DNA of 64,000 bases from Nocardia sp. NBC_01730 (GTDB lineage: Bacteria; Actinomycetota; Actinomycetes; Mycobacteriales; Mycobacteriaceae): positions 6,696,001-6,760,000 of the forward strand of contig NZ_CP109162.1 of NCBI RefSeq assembly GCF_035920445.1, written 5' to 3'. Shown here piece after piece: positions 27,001 to 36,044 of the stretch. Within the stretch, counting starts at the first letter, position 1; each line of letters begins with the position of its first letter. A program made the position numbers and the translations under genes. The notes beneath the pieces are model-generated. The model was given only the letters and a program-made list of their open reading frames with translations, was not told where the DNA came from and did not search any database.

Positions 27001-28008
27001 CTACTTGCTCATGCCATTGCGGCGCAGCACGTGTGGGCGCAGCCGGTTGAAGCCACGCACCCGGACGCTGCGCAGGTTCCTGATGTCCAACTCCGGCTCG
27101 CCGTCCAGTGCGGCGGCAGCGGCATCATCGATCAGCACGGTGCCCGGCCGTGCGACACCGGTCAGTCGGGACGCGATGTTCACCACCGAGCCGTACAGGT
27201 CCCCGAAGCGCTGCAACACCGGGCCGTAGGCGACGGCGACGCGCAGCTCCGGAGTGCCGCCGACCATCATCGTCGACTCCTGGATCGCCAGCGCGATCCG
27301 GGCGGCGTCGGCCGCGCTCTCCGCGGCGAACATCACTTCGTCGCCGACGTTCTTGATCACCCAGCCGCCGTTCTCGGTGATCGCCGCGGTCGTGGTGGAC
27401 TCGAACGCCTCCAGCAGCATGGACAGTTCGTCGGGATGCAGGTGCCTGGTCAGCCGGGTGTAGCCGACCATGTCGGCGAAGCCGACGGCCAGCTCCCGGA
27501 TCGACTCGCCCGCCGTCGTTCCCGGGTCCAGCGAGCGGGACAGCGCCGCGGCGAGATGCCGCCGCCACGCATAGCTGTTCAGCTGCTCCAGCGTGGCGAT
27601 GGCGCCCTCGGTCGCGGCGCGCACCGCCTCGACCGGGTCGGCTCCCTGGCCCGCCTCCTCGATGCGCTCGGTGATCTCCGCGAGCACCAGATCGACCTGC
27701 CATTCCGCCAGCCGCGCCATACCCTGCCCGAGCGTGCGCACGGTCGCCGCCTGCCGACGGTTGTCGGCCGAGGAAAGGACGTTCAACTGCTGGAAGCTGC
27801 GGACTGCCGCGACGTCGGCGTCGGTGTAGTCGACCGCGTCGTCGTCCACGCTGGAGGGGAAACCCAGCGCCATCCACAGCCGCCGGGTGAGCGCCTTCGT
27901 CGTCCCGGTCCGCTCGGCGACCTCGGGGCGGTTGTACCGGCGCGTTCCGTCGAGCAGATACGACTCGACGACCGATTGCACCAGCTCGGACATCTCGGTG
28001 GGCACCAT
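27001..28008 (-). CDS. Class III adenylate cyclase with N-terminal regulatory domain
   Basis: A 335-residue cyclase. Residues about 1-150 are a helical regulatory domain that begins with a helix-turn-helix-like stretch (RPEVAERTGTTKALTRRLW), similar in layout to the autoinhibitory part of M. tuberculosis Rv1264. The catalytic domain (about 165-335) has metal aspartates in GFADMVGYTRLT and KNVGDEVMFA, and the purine/transition-state region FGDLYGSVVNIASRL. Lys in IKNVGDE and Asp in GDLYG favour ATP over GTP. It should make cAMP as a homodimer. There is no membrane segment. Confidence 0.88.
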   Translation of the reverse strand: MVPTEMSELVQSVVESYLLDGTRRYNRPEVAERTGTTKALTRRLWMALGFPSSVDDDAVDYTDADVAAVRSFQQLNVLSSADNRRQAATVRTLGQGMARLAEWQVDLVLAEITERIEEAGQGADPVEAVRAATEGAIATLEQLNSYAWRRHLAAALSRSLDPGTTAGESIRELAVGFADMVGYTRLTRHLHPDELSMLLEAFESTTTAAITENGGWVIKNVGDEVMFAAESAADAARIALAIQESTMMVGGTPELRVAVAYGPVLQRFGDLYGSVVNIASRLTGVARPGTVLIDDAAAAALDGEPELDIRNLRSVRVRGFNRLRPHVLRRNGMSK

Positions 28009-28026
28009 GATCGGTACCCTACGTTT

Positions 28027-28653
28027 TCACGCCTGCGGCGGCTCGGGGGTGTCGCTCTGGAACGGCGCGAGCGACTCGAAGGACCAGGTGAGCGTCCCTG
28101 CGGCAAGATCGGCGAGTACGCCTTCGAGCCAACGTAATTCGGCCTCGGTCACGGCGCGCAGGTATTCGTCCTCCAGCATCACGACGCGCGGCAGGCCCAT
28201 GTTCGCTGCCTGGTCGGCTTCGGTTGCCATCTCGGCCAGCTGGTCGCGCAGCGCCTTGGCGCGCCGCTCCAGTTCGGTGTGGGCGGCGTCCGTCCCGAGC
28301 AGCATGAGGAAGGACAGCGCGGCCGGAAACTCGGGGTACTCGTTGCGTGGTTCGCCGAGCATCTCGGCCAGCCAGGTGCCGAAGGCCGCGCGTCCCGCAT
28401 CGGTGATCTCGTAGACGGTCCGCTCGGGGTAGAGCTGGTCGCGCCCGGTCTCGCGAACGGTGACCAGTCCGGCGTCCTGTAGTCGAGCGATCGTCTTGTA
28501 GAGGGCGGCGCGCTGCGTGACGTTGACGACTTTGTCCTTGCCCCATTCCTTGATCCGCCGCTGGATGGCGTACGGGTGCATCGGTTCCAGATGCAGGATC
28601 CCGAGCAGTGCCATCGCCAGGGGAGACCGCTTGATCTGCGCCGATGCCGTCAT
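28027..28653 (-). CDS. PadR-family transcriptional regulator
   Basis: A 208-residue PadR-like regulator: winged helix in the first 90 residues (KRSPLAMALLGILHLEPMHP, then YKTIARLQDAGLV) and a coiled C-terminal dimerisation part. The starts at 28653 or 28662 are preferred; the longer frame from 28692 would begin inside the palindrome at 28692-28720. It is divergent from the gene at 28767 and the palindrome lies between them, so it probably represses both. Confidence 0.85.
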   Translation of the reverse strand: MTASAQIKRSPLAMALLGILHLEPMHPYAIQRRIKEWGKDKVVNVTQRAALYKTIARLQDAGLVTVRETGRDQLYPERTVYEITDAGRAAFGTWLAEMLGEPRNEYPEFPAALSFLMLLGTDAAHTELERRAKALRDQLAEMATEADQAANMGLPRVVMLEDEYLRAVTEAELRWLEGVLADLAAGTLTWSFESLAPFQSDTPEPPQA

Positions 28654-28691
28654 GACGCCCATTCTAATGGTTGCGCGAAAACTAGATGGCA

Positions 28692-28720
28692 ACAGACTAG
28701 TTGCAATGTAACTAGTCTGT
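28692..28720. promoter_or_regulatory. PadR operator candidate, perfect palindrome
   Basis: ACAGACTAGTT (28692-28702) and AACTAGTCTGT (28710-28720) are perfectly complementary 11-bp arms around a 7-base spacer. The site sits between the divergent padR-like gene and the gene at 28767. Confidence 0.75.
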
Positions 28721-28766
28721 GTGGCACTATGACTCAGCAGTGCGGAACCGCCCGAAAGGACCCGAC

Positions 28767-29231
28767 ATGAATCTCACGACCGCTCCGGCCCGAATCCACG
28801 TGGACCACGACACCGTCAAGCGGCTCGGCGACTGGACCGACGCCACCCGATTCGAGGTGACCGCCCGCTACGGCGCGCTCGTCCTGGACCTGCGCTCGCC
28901 GCGGATCGCGGGCGGCGGCGATATCGAAGTGCACGCCGACCTGGACCACGCCATGGTGAAGCTGCTCGTTCCCGACGACGCCGTCATCGAGCAGACCGCG
29001 CTGCGATGGACCGGTCGCGGTCGGGTGAAGGACATGGCACGGCCGCGGGACGCCGCCGGACGGGTCGTCCGGCTGACCGGGTCCGGCCTGAAGAGCGAGT
29101 TCCGCGTGCACCGCGGCGGCATCGCGGTCCTGTCCGCGATGTTCTCGCGCGAGTTCTTCGAGGACGCGCGGCGCGCGAACCGCGAAGGTCTGCATCCGAC
29201 CCTGGCTGATCCGGCCAACGCGCCGCGGTGA
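28767..29231 (+). CDS. Beta-rich protein of unknown function, under PadR control
   Basis: A 154-residue cytoplasmic protein without signal peptide or membrane segment. Alternating hydrophobic strands (RFEVTARYGALVLDLRSP, then HAMVKLLVPDDAVIEQ) suggest a beta-helix or sandwich similar to the C-terminal part of LiaF-type proteins, but I cannot name the family firmly. ATG at 28767 has AAAGGA at a 6-base spacing. It is divergent from the PadR-like gene with a perfect palindrome between, and is followed by a strong terminator. Confidence 0.7.
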   Translation: MNLTTAPARIHVDHDTVKRLGDWTDATRFEVTARYGALVLDLRSPRIAGGGDIEVHADLDHAMVKLLVPDDAVIEQTALRWTGRGRVKDMARPRDAAGRVVRLTGSGLKSEFRVHRGGIAVLSAMFSREFFEDARRANREGLHPTLADPANAPR

Positions 29232-29241
29232 CCACGGTCCA

Positions 29242-29277
29242 CGGTCCCGGACTCGACGAGCGCCGAGTCCGGGACCG
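29242..29277 (+). terminator. Strong hairpin terminator
   Basis: CGGTCCCGGACTCG (29242-29255) pairs perfectly with CGAGTCCGGGACCG (29264-29277), a 14-bp stem with an 8-base loop, 10 bases after the stop of the gene at 28767. Confidence 0.85.
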
Positions 29278-29369
29278 GCGGTGTTTCAGCGGCGCGAACG
29301 CCGGCCCACTCTCGCGGATTTGCCATGGGCACCTATGGAACATCCGCGGCGCTGCTGTAGTCGGTGCGG

Positions 29370-29525
29370 CCAGTACTCGACAAGTTTCTGCAGGTAGCTC
29401 CGAGGCACGCCGCAGTACCCGTCTGCATTACCACCGTCGAGCGGCCAGTGGGTCAGCTCCAGTCGCCGCCGAAAATCGGTGAGCACCTCGTCGGAAACCT
29501 GGATTGCACTGGGCTGCAGCGGAAA
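29370..29525 (-). pseudogene. Fragment of an epoxide hydrolase N-terminal domain
   Basis: About 50 residues on the reverse strand read PLQPSAIQVSDEVLTDF, then RRRLELTHWPLDGG, then YCGVPRSYLQKLVEYW. This is the pattern of the EHN domain that precedes alpha/beta-hydrolase epoxide hydrolases. The frame then diverges after the YW and no hydrolase domain follows, so only a remnant is left. Confidence 0.65.
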
Positions 29526-29688
29526 CGGCCGCTTCTCGCTGCAGCGCGGGGAAAGGTTCCCATGGGTCGTCGTCGTCTGCTGCCGATACGGTCGGGGTTC
29601 TTCGAAAGCAAGCACAGCCCGGCTGCGTTCCGGGTTGCTCGACGCCGACCTCTTCGGGTGGCTGTGCAACCGCCGGAATCGGCTAAAT

Positions 29689-29704
29689 TGGCAGAGTACT
29701 GCCA
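29689..29704. promoter_or_regulatory. Palindrome upstream of the RpiR-family gene
   Basis: TGGCAG-AGTA-CTGCCA, perfect 6-bp arms, lies 40 bp before the start of the regulator. It is a candidate autoregulatory site. Confidence 0.4.
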
Positions 29705-29743
29705 TTACAAGGGAGACGGCGCGGGTGACTCGGAGGAGGCTCG

Positions 29744-30637
29744 GTGGACACGAACGCGGGTCCTGCGACCTTCGACGAGCTGTTGGTCGAAATCCGCGGT
29801 CGGATGAATTCGCTGTCCACCTCGCACAAGAAGCTGGCTCAGCGCGTGCTGTCGGATCCCGAAGCGGTGGCGTTTATGACAGTCTCCGAACTCGCGAGCG
29901 CGGTCGGAGTCAACGAGGCCACTGTCGTACGTTTTGCCAATGGTCTTGGTTTGAAGGGGTATCCAGGGCTGACGCGATTGTGTCGCGAACGGCTGCAGGA
30001 GCAGGCGCAACTGTTGCGCCGCTTCGACAATCTCGAGCACCTCGTAGCCGAGGGGGCCGGGGTGCGCGAACAGACCGTGGCGCTGGACCAGGCGAATATC
30101 GCACGGACGTTCGCGCGCATCGAAAACGCGATGTGGGAGTCGGCCGTCGATCGGCTGGCCCATGCGCCCCGGGTGCATGTGATGGGTCTGCGCAAGTGTC
30201 ACGCCCCGGCGTATCTGCTGAGCTACCTGCTGCGCATGCTGCGTGAGGACGTGGCGGCGATCGATGCCGCCGCAGGCACCCTGACCGACGAACTGCGCAG
30301 GGTGCGGGCGGGCGACTGCTTCGTGGCGATGTCGATCCATCGCTACAGCCTCGACACCGTGCGTGCCGCGCGGTGGGCTCGGCAGCGCGGTGCCCACGTT
30401 GTCGCATTGACCGATACCGCCGTCTCACCGCTGGCGGTCTCGGCGCACGACACGTTCTACATCGAGGCGTCCAGTGCCAGCGTGCTGCGATCGATGACCG
30501 CCTTCACCTCGCTCGCTCAGGCGATGACGGGTGAGGTCGCCCACCTCCTGGGGCATCAGGTGCGTTCGACGCTGCTCGAGGAGGAAAAACTGCTGGGCGA
30601 GTTCGGCGTCTATGCCTCCGATACCGCAGGCGAATAA
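29744..30637 (+). CDS. RpiR/MurR-family transcriptional regulator with SIS domain
   Basis: A 297-residue regulator. The N-terminal HTH (about 10-85) shows MTVSELASAVGVNEATVVRF, and a SIS sugar-isomerase-like domain (about 125-265) would bind a phosphorylated or otherwise acidic ligand. GTG at 29744 follows GGAGGAG at a 5-base spacing. It is convergent with the permease at 30653 and close to the catabolic operon at 32265-36005, which it probably controls. RpiR proteins usually sense sugar phosphates, but some regulate amino-acid and organic-acid catabolism. Confidence 0.88.
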   Translation: MDTNAGPATFDELLVEIRGRMNSLSTSHKKLAQRVLSDPEAVAFMTVSELASAVGVNEATVVRFANGLGLKGYPGLTRLCRERLQEQAQLLRRFDNLEHLVAEGAGVREQTVALDQANIARTFARIENAMWESAVDRLAHAPRVHVMGLRKCHAPAYLLSYLLRMLREDVAAIDAAAGTLTDELRRVRAGDCFVAMSIHRYSLDTVRAARWARQRGAHVVALTDTAVSPLAVSAHDTFYIEASSASVLRSMTAFTSLAQAMTGEVAHLLGHQVRSTLLEEEKLLGEFGVYASDTAGE

Positions 30638-30652
30638 CGCGGACGTGGTGGT

Positions 30653-32077
30653 CTACTCCGCCGTCGCCAGCTGTACCGCGACCGCTCGACGCTGATGAAT
30701 CAGGCCTGCGGCGACGGCGGTGGCGGTGACCACCATGGTCAATGCGAGCGGAGTCCGGGTGCTGGAGGTCAGTGCCATCCCGACGACGATGGCCAGCAGG
30801 ATGACTCCGACCGCATAGGAAAGGTATGGGTCGCCCCACATTTTCACGGGAAGGGCGGCGATCTGCGCCGCGGTCTTGTTGCGACGTCCGACGATCTGGG
30901 TGGCGCAGATGCACAGGTAGACCACGACCGCGATCGCGCCCGAGGAACTGAGCAAGAAGGTGAAAACCGCTCCGGTGGGCAGGAAGTAGTTCGCCACTAC
31001 CGCAAGGAATCCGGCACTCGAGGCGGCGAGAACACCAGCGGCGGGCACCCCGGAGCGGGTGGTCTTGCCCAGCAGGCGGGGGCCTTCGCCGCGCCGCGAC
31101 AGTGCGAAGAGCATCCGTGAAGACGAGTAGATACCCGAGTTCAGACACGACAACACCGCGGTGAGCACGACCAGATTCATGATGGTCTGTGTGCCGGGAA
31201 CTCCCAGCAGGTTCAGCACCGCGGCGTAGGGGCTCTGGGTGATTTGCGTTGCGTTCCATGGCAATAGCGTGACCACCACGAGTATGGAGCCGACGTAGAA
31301 GATCAGGATGCGTCCAGCGACGCTGCGCATACTTGCGCGAACCGCACTGACCGGATCTTTCGCCTCACCTGCGGCGATCGTCACCAGTTCGGTACCGAAG
31401 TAGGCGAAGAAGACGGTCAACGACGCCACGAGCAATGGCGTGAATCCGTTCGGGAACAGGCCGCCCTGCCCGAGCAGGTTCGCCGTTCCTGGCGCGTCGT
31501 AGTGCGGGAACAAGCCACAGAACGCCGCGATACCGATTCCGATGAAGGCAACGATCGCAATCACCTTGATCATTGCGAACCAGAACTCGAAACGCGCGAA
31601 GGAAGTCACGGCCGCAAGGTTCACGCCGGTCAGGGCGCTCATGAAGATCAGGGAATACAGCCAGGTCGGCACCGAAGGCAGCAGCTGGTTGGCGATCGCC
31701 GCACCGGCGATGGCCTCGAAAGCGACTGTGACACACCAGTGGTAGGCGTAGACCCACCCGACCGCCAGCCCGGCCCAGGAACCGAGTTCTCGGGAGGCGT
31801 AGCTCGAGAACGATCCCGTCTCGGGGCTGGCCGTGGCCAGTTCGGCGAGCATGCGCATCACCAGGATGATGACGAGGCCGGTGAGCAGGTAGACGAAGAC
31901 GATGCCCGGCCCTGCCGCGGCGATCGCCTTACCGCTGCCGACGAACAACCCGGCGCCGATGACTCCGCCGATACCGATCATCGTCAGCTGACGAGTGTTG
32001 ATGTTGTGCTGCAGATTCCCCGAGGTTGGCACGATGCCTTCTTCCGTGGGCCGTGACCCGATAGCTGATAGTGACAT
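30653..32077 (-). CDS. Amino acid permease (APC superfamily, GabP/AnsP type)
   Basis: A 474-residue transporter with about 12 hydrophobic segments. The first segment carries the APC signature TMIGIGGVIGAGLFVGSG, and later consensus regions include FFAYFGTELVTIAAGEAKDP. It should import an amino acid or amine by proton symport. ATG at 32077 begins the conserved N-terminus; longer in-frame starts are unlike the family. It is divergent from the crotonase/ligase operon at 32265, so the transported compound may be the precursor of the acid activated there. Confidence 0.88.
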   Translation of the reverse strand: MSLSAIGSRPTEEGIVPTSGNLQHNINTRQLTMIGIGGVIGAGLFVGSGKAIAAAGPGIVFVYLLTGLVIILVMRMLAELATASPETGSFSSYASRELGSWAGLAVGWVYAYHWCVTVAFEAIAGAAIANQLLPSVPTWLYSLIFMSALTGVNLAAVTSFARFEFWFAMIKVIAIVAFIGIGIAAFCGLFPHYDAPGTANLLGQGGLFPNGFTPLLVASLTVFFAYFGTELVTIAAGEAKDPVSAVRASMRSVAGRILIFYVGSILVVVTLLPWNATQITQSPYAAVLNLLGVPGTQTIMNLVVLTAVLSCLNSGIYSSSRMLFALSRRGEGPRLLGKTTRSGVPAAGVLAASSAGFLAVVANYFLPTGAVFTFLLSSSGAIAVVVYLCICATQIVGRRNKTAAQIAALPVKMWGDPYLSYAVGVILLAIVVGMALTSSTRTPLALTMVVTATAVAAGLIHQRRAVAVQLATAE

Positions 32078-32098
32078 GAAACACGCCCGACCCAACGC

Positions 32099-32116
32099 AT
32101 GCAATAGATTTTGCAT
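32099..32116. promoter_or_regulatory. Palindrome between permease and catabolic operon
   Basis: ATGCAA-TAGATT-TTGCAT, perfect 6-bp arms. A second, looser TTGC/GCAA pair follows at about 32124-32136. The position between two divergent transcription units makes it a candidate operator for the nearby RpiR-type regulator. Confidence 0.45.
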
Positions 32117-32264
32117 AAAGATTGCGGAGTGCAAATTTGATGGCATAGTGAAGGCATTGAACCGCGGGCCGGGCAGCCCGGCGCCGCGGATCGCGGGGCG
32201 TGCGGGTCGGCCGATCTGCCTGTCCCGCAACGCGTCAAGCAGCGATCAGGAAGAAGTGAGGCTC

Positions 32265-33038
32265 ATGTCCACCGTGCTGGTGAGCAGATCCGGTTCCACC
32301 GCAACACTCGTTCTCAACCGCCCCGAACGGCTCAACGCAGTCAGTGCGGAGATGTACCGGACACTGGTCGACGAACTGAATGCCGCCGACTTCGATCCGA
32401 ATATCCGCTGTGTCGTCCTCACCGGCACCGGACGGGCGTTCTGTGTCGGCGCCGACCTGAAAGCACACAAGTCCGGCACCAGGACTCCCGCGGAGCAGGC
32501 GCACTACGTCGAGCTGGGTCAGCGCGCCTGCGAGCAGATCCAGACGATGGGCACTCCGGTGGTGGCGGCGGTCAACGGATATGCCCTCGGCGCCGGTGCG
32601 GAGCTGGCCGTCAGCGCGGACTTCCTGGTCATGGCCGAGAACGCGCAGATGGGGTTTCCCGAGGTGAGCATCGGCACCTTCGTCGGAGGTGGCGTGACCA
32701 ACCGGCTTCCGCGTCTGGTCGGTCTGCGCAGGGCCACGGACATGCTGATCCTCGGAGAGCGATTCACCGGTCGGCAGGCACTCGAATGGGGGTTGGCCCA
32801 TGCCGTGGTACCTGAGGATCTCCTGCTCGGTTCGGCCCAAGCGCTCGCCGAAACTCTCGCGGCGAAGGCGCCACTCGCACTGACCCGGATGAAGGCGGCA
32901 TTGCGCCGCGACGATCCCCCCGATGTCGCGTTCGCCACCGAGCCGAGGGAGCTTCTCGAATTGATGGCGACCAGGGATTGGGCAGAGGGTGTCGCCGCGT
33001 TTGCCGAACGCCGTACCCCAATCTTCGAAGGAAAATAG
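32265..33038 (+). CDS. Enoyl-CoA hydratase/isomerase with both catalytic glutamates
   Basis: A 257-residue crotonase. The oxyanion and catalytic regions read GADLKAHKSG, GYALGAGAELAVSADF (Glu present) and MGFPEVSIGTFVGG (Glu present), so hydratase or lyase activity is plausible. ATG at 32265 has GAGG and AGGAAGAAG upstream. It is the first gene of a packed operon: the acyl-CoA ligase starts 2 bases after its stop. In pathways such as CoA-dependent side-chain shortening of hydroxycinnamates a ligase and crotonase work in sequence; that specific substrate is only one possibility here. Confidence 0.9.
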   Translation: MSTVLVSRSGSTATLVLNRPERLNAVSAEMYRTLVDELNAADFDPNIRCVVLTGTGRAFCVGADLKAHKSGTRTPAEQAHYVELGQRACEQIQTMGTPVVAAVNGYALGAGAELAVSADFLVMAENAQMGFPEVSIGTFVGGGVTNRLPRLVGLRRATDMLILGERFTGRQALEWGLAHAVVPEDLLLGSAQALAETLAAKAPLALTRMKAALRRDDPPDVAFATEPRELLELMATRDWAEGVAAFAERRTPIFEGK

Positions 33039-33040
33039 GC

Positions 33041-35212
33041 ATGACCAGTATCGACGAGCACACGTCCCTTCTCGACGCTCGCGACCGCACCGCGCTCGAG
33101 CGGCTGTTCGACCCACATTCCATCGCCATCGTCGGCGCATCCGCCAATAGGGCCAAGCGCGGGTTCCAGGCCATCCGGGCCCTACAGCAATCCGGCTACG
33201 CCCATCCCATCTACCCGGTCAACCCGACAGCACCGCAGATCCTCGGCCTCGGCGTGTACTCGTCGATCGATCGGCTCCCCTGCGGCGTCGACGTCGCGCT
33301 GATCGCTTTGCCGGCCGCCGCCGTCCCCGACATGCTGCGCCAGTGCGCCGCCGCCGGTATCGCCGGAGCCGTTGTGCTCGCCAACGGTTTCGGAGAGATC
33401 GGGGAAGCCGGCGCCGAACTCGCCGCTGCGCTCGCGGCGGCGATCGCCGAGACCGGCATTCGGGTCATCGGTCCCAACACCTCGGGTCTGCTCAACGTCT
33501 CCTCGGGTGCGAATCTCGTTGGCCTCGAGAATGTTCCGTGCGGGCCGATCAGTGTGATCACCCAGAGCGGGAACATGCTGCTATCCCTGGTCAACGACGA
33601 TCGGGCGACCAAAGGCCCCGGTTTCCACGCCTACGTGGGGCTGGGCAATCAGGCCGATGTTCGCTACGACGAATGCCTCACCGAACTCGCTCGCGATCCG
33701 CGCACCGGCGTTGTGGCGATCCATTCCGAGGGATTCGTCGACGGACGGGCGTTCTTGGCCGCCGCGGCTCATGCCGTGCCGGACACACCGGTTACCGTGC
33801 TGCGTGGCGGACGATCGGAAGTGGGGCGCCGTGCGGCGCGCTCACACACCGGCTCGATCGCCGGTTCGGACGATGTGGCGACAGCCGTGCTGCGGCAGGC
33901 GGGGGTGGAGCTCGTCGACCGCTCCGACGAGCTCGCGGTCGTCGCCGGCGCCCTTGCCACCTGCGCCCCGATCGCCCCGGGGCGTAAGGTCGCGATCCTC
34001 AGCGACGGCGGTGGCCACGCCACGCTGGCCGCCGATGCCCTGGCGGCCCGTGGCATCGAATTGGCCCGGCTCGGCGAGCAGACCCGGCTGCGGCTGCGGC
34101 AACTGCTCGGCGACGCCGCAGCGGTGGCCGATCCGGTCGACGTGGCCGGCGCCACCGACACCGACCCGATGGTGTTCGCCGAGGCCGCCGACGTCCTCAT
34201 GCGCGATCCCGAGGTCGGTCTCGTGCTGATCATCGGCCTCTATGGCGGCTACCACCTGCGATTCGATCCCGAACTGCGCGAGATCGAGGACGCCGCAGGC
34301 GGCGTGTTGCTCGCGCTCATCGCCGAACACGGTGTCCCTCTGCTGGTCCAGAGCTGCTACGCCGGTTTCGAGATTGCCAACCACGACCGCCTTCGGGCCG
34401 GTGGTATACCGGTGCTCAGCTCCATCGATCACGCCGTGCGGGTGGTGGCGGCCCTGGAGCGGCGTGGCCGCCTGCTGGCCGATACCGCGCAACGCTCCTC
34501 GCTCGTACTTCCGCCCCCCGCCCCGGCCATCGAAGGATCAGGACTTCTCGACGAGCCGACCGGACGGCAGGTGATCGCGGCCGCCGGAATCGACGTCGGC
34601 GCCTGGACATTCGCTCGCACCGTCGCGGAAGTGGTCGCGGCCGTCGCCGAGCACCAACGGCCGTGTGCGCTGAAAGTCGTTTCTCCGCAGGTGATCCACA
34701 AATCCGACGTCGGAGGGGTCAGGCTCGGGGTGGTGGCCTCCGATGCCGCCCAGCACGCCCAAGCGGTCATCGACTCCGTCCGTGCCCACGTGCCCGACGC
34801 CCGCATCGACGGTGTGCTCATCACCCCCATCGCCGATGCCGGGGTCGAGCTGCTTGTCGGCGCCACTCGCGATCCGATCTTCGGACCGGTGGTGGCCTTC
34901 GGCAGCGGTGGGGTGCTGGTCGAGGCATTGCGGGATGTCGCATTCCGGGCCGCTCCCTTCACCGAGCTCGAGGCCCGCGAAATGATCGACGAGACGATCG
35001 TCTCCCGCATGCTCGACGGCTACCGTCACCTCCCGGCGGTCGACCGGCACGGGCTGGCCCGATTCCTTGTCCGCATCGGCGATTTCGTCGCCGCGCACCC
35101 GGAGATAGTCGAACTCGATCTCAATCCGGTGATCGTCTCGAGTTCCGGAATTTTCCTTGCCGATGTCCGAATCGTGTTGTCAGAGAACCTATCAGGAGAT
35201 GGCGATGCGTGA
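33041..35212 (+). CDS. ADP-forming acyl-CoA ligase (acetate-CoA ligase family)
   Basis: A 723-residue NDP-forming acyl-CoA synthetase in one chain. Order: CoA-binding domain (LFDPHSIAIVGASANRAKRG near 23-42), succinyl-CoA-ligase-like domains with the phosphohistidine region RAARSHTGSIAGSD, and a C-terminal ATP-grasp from about 500 (CALKVVSPQVIHKSDVGGVR and VELLVGATRDPIFGPVVAFG). It activates a carboxylic acid with ATP and CoA giving ADP. It lies between two crotonase genes (2-bp gap upstream, overlap downstream), so the product is presumably an enoyl- or hydroxyacyl-CoA handled by them. The exact acid is unknown. Confidence 0.9.
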   Translation: MTSIDEHTSLLDARDRTALERLFDPHSIAIVGASANRAKRGFQAIRALQQSGYAHPIYPVNPTAPQILGLGVYSSIDRLPCGVDVALIALPAAAVPDMLRQCAAAGIAGAVVLANGFGEIGEAGAELAAALAAAIAETGIRVIGPNTSGLLNVSSGANLVGLENVPCGPISVITQSGNMLLSLVNDDRATKGPGFHAYVGLGNQADVRYDECLTELARDPRTGVVAIHSEGFVDGRAFLAAAAHAVPDTPVTVLRGGRSEVGRRAARSHTGSIAGSDDVATAVLRQAGVELVDRSDELAVVAGALATCAPIAPGRKVAILSDGGGHATLAADALAARGIELARLGEQTRLRLRQLLGDAAAVADPVDVAGATDTDPMVFAEAADVLMRDPEVGLVLIIGLYGGYHLRFDPELREIEDAAGGVLLALIAEHGVPLLVQSCYAGFEIANHDRLRAGGIPVLSSIDHAVRVVAALERRGRLLADTAQRSSLVLPPPAPAIEGSGLLDEPTGRQVIAAAGIDVGAWTFARTVAEVVAAVAEHQRPCALKVVSPQVIHKSDVGGVRLGVVASDAAQHAQAVIDSVRAHVPDARIDGVLITPIADAGVELLVGATRDPIFGPVVAFGSGGVLVEALRDVAFRAAPFTELEAREMIDETIVSRMLDGYRHLPAVDRHGLARFLVRIGDFVAAHPEIVELDLNPVIVSSSGIFLADVRIVLSENLSGDGDA

Positions 35213-36005
35213 ACCGCTCCTGATCGACCGAACTGGCCACGTCGTCGTCTGGACGCTGAACAACCCGTCGGCGCGCAATCCGATATCCGAAGCCGACACC
35301 GTCACCGCACTCGAAGACGCGGTGACGGCGGCCAATCGAGACCACAGCCTGCGGGCGGTGATTCTCACCGGTGCGGGGTCGGCGTTCTCTTCCGGCGGCG
35401 ACGTCAAACAGATGCGCGATCGGGCCGGAATGTTCAGCGGTACACCGGCGGAGCTGCGTCAGGGGTACCGGCACGGCATCCAGCGCATCCCGAAAGCCTT
35501 GTACCACTGCGAGATTCCCACGATCGCCGCCGTCAACGGTCCCGCTATCGGCGCGGGCTGTGACCTGGCGCTGCTGTGCGATCTGCGGATCGCCGCGAGC
35601 ACCGCGGTATTCGCCGAGAGCTTCGTGAAAGTCGGTCTCATTCCCGGCGACGGCGGCTCCTGGCTGCTGCCGAGGGCGATCGGCATGGCCCGAGCCTGCG
35701 AAATGGCCTTCACCGGAGAACCGATCGACGCGCACACCGCTCTCGATTGGGGCCTGGTCTCCCAGGTCGTCGAACCCGATGTCCTCCTCGACGCGGCCCA
35801 CCGGCTCGCCGCTCGGGTGAGCGCCAACCCGCCGCATGTGCTGCGGATGACCAAGCGCCTACTGCGTGAGGGCCGGCACCAGGGCATGGAAAGCCACCTG
35901 GAGCTGGCCGCAGCGATGCAGGCCGCCGCCCATCACACCGAGGATCACCGGGAGGCCGTCGCGGCCATGCTGGAGCGCAGACCGCCTGACTTCACGGATC
36001 GATGA
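35205..36005 (+). CDS. Second enoyl-CoA hydratase/isomerase-family protein of the operon
   Basis: A 266-residue crotonase. The first glutamate position is Asp (GPAIGAGCDLALLCDL) and the second region reads FAESFVKVGLIPGDGGSWLL, a form more like isomerase or dehalogenase-type members than classical hydratase. The AGGAG at 35194-35198 points to ATG 35205 (6-base spacing), inside the last codons of the ligase gene; ATG 35199 is an alternative. The overlap implies coupled translation. It probably catalyses a different step from the first crotonase. Confidence 0.87.
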   Translation: MREPLLIDRTGHVVVWTLNNPSARNPISEADTVTALEDAVTAANRDHSLRAVILTGAGSAFSSGGDVKQMRDRAGMFSGTPAELRQGYRHGIQRIPKALYHCEIPTIAAVNGPAIGAGCDLALLCDLRIAASTAVFAESFVKVGLIPGDGGSWLLPRAIGMARACEMAFTGEPIDAHTALDWGLVSQVVEPDVLLDAAHRLAARVSANPPHVLRMTKRLLREGRHQGMESHLELAAAMQAAAHHTEDHREAVAAMLERRPPDFTDR

Positions 36006-36044
36006 GCAGACGGCGACCGCCGACCCGCTGGTCACCGGATTCCC

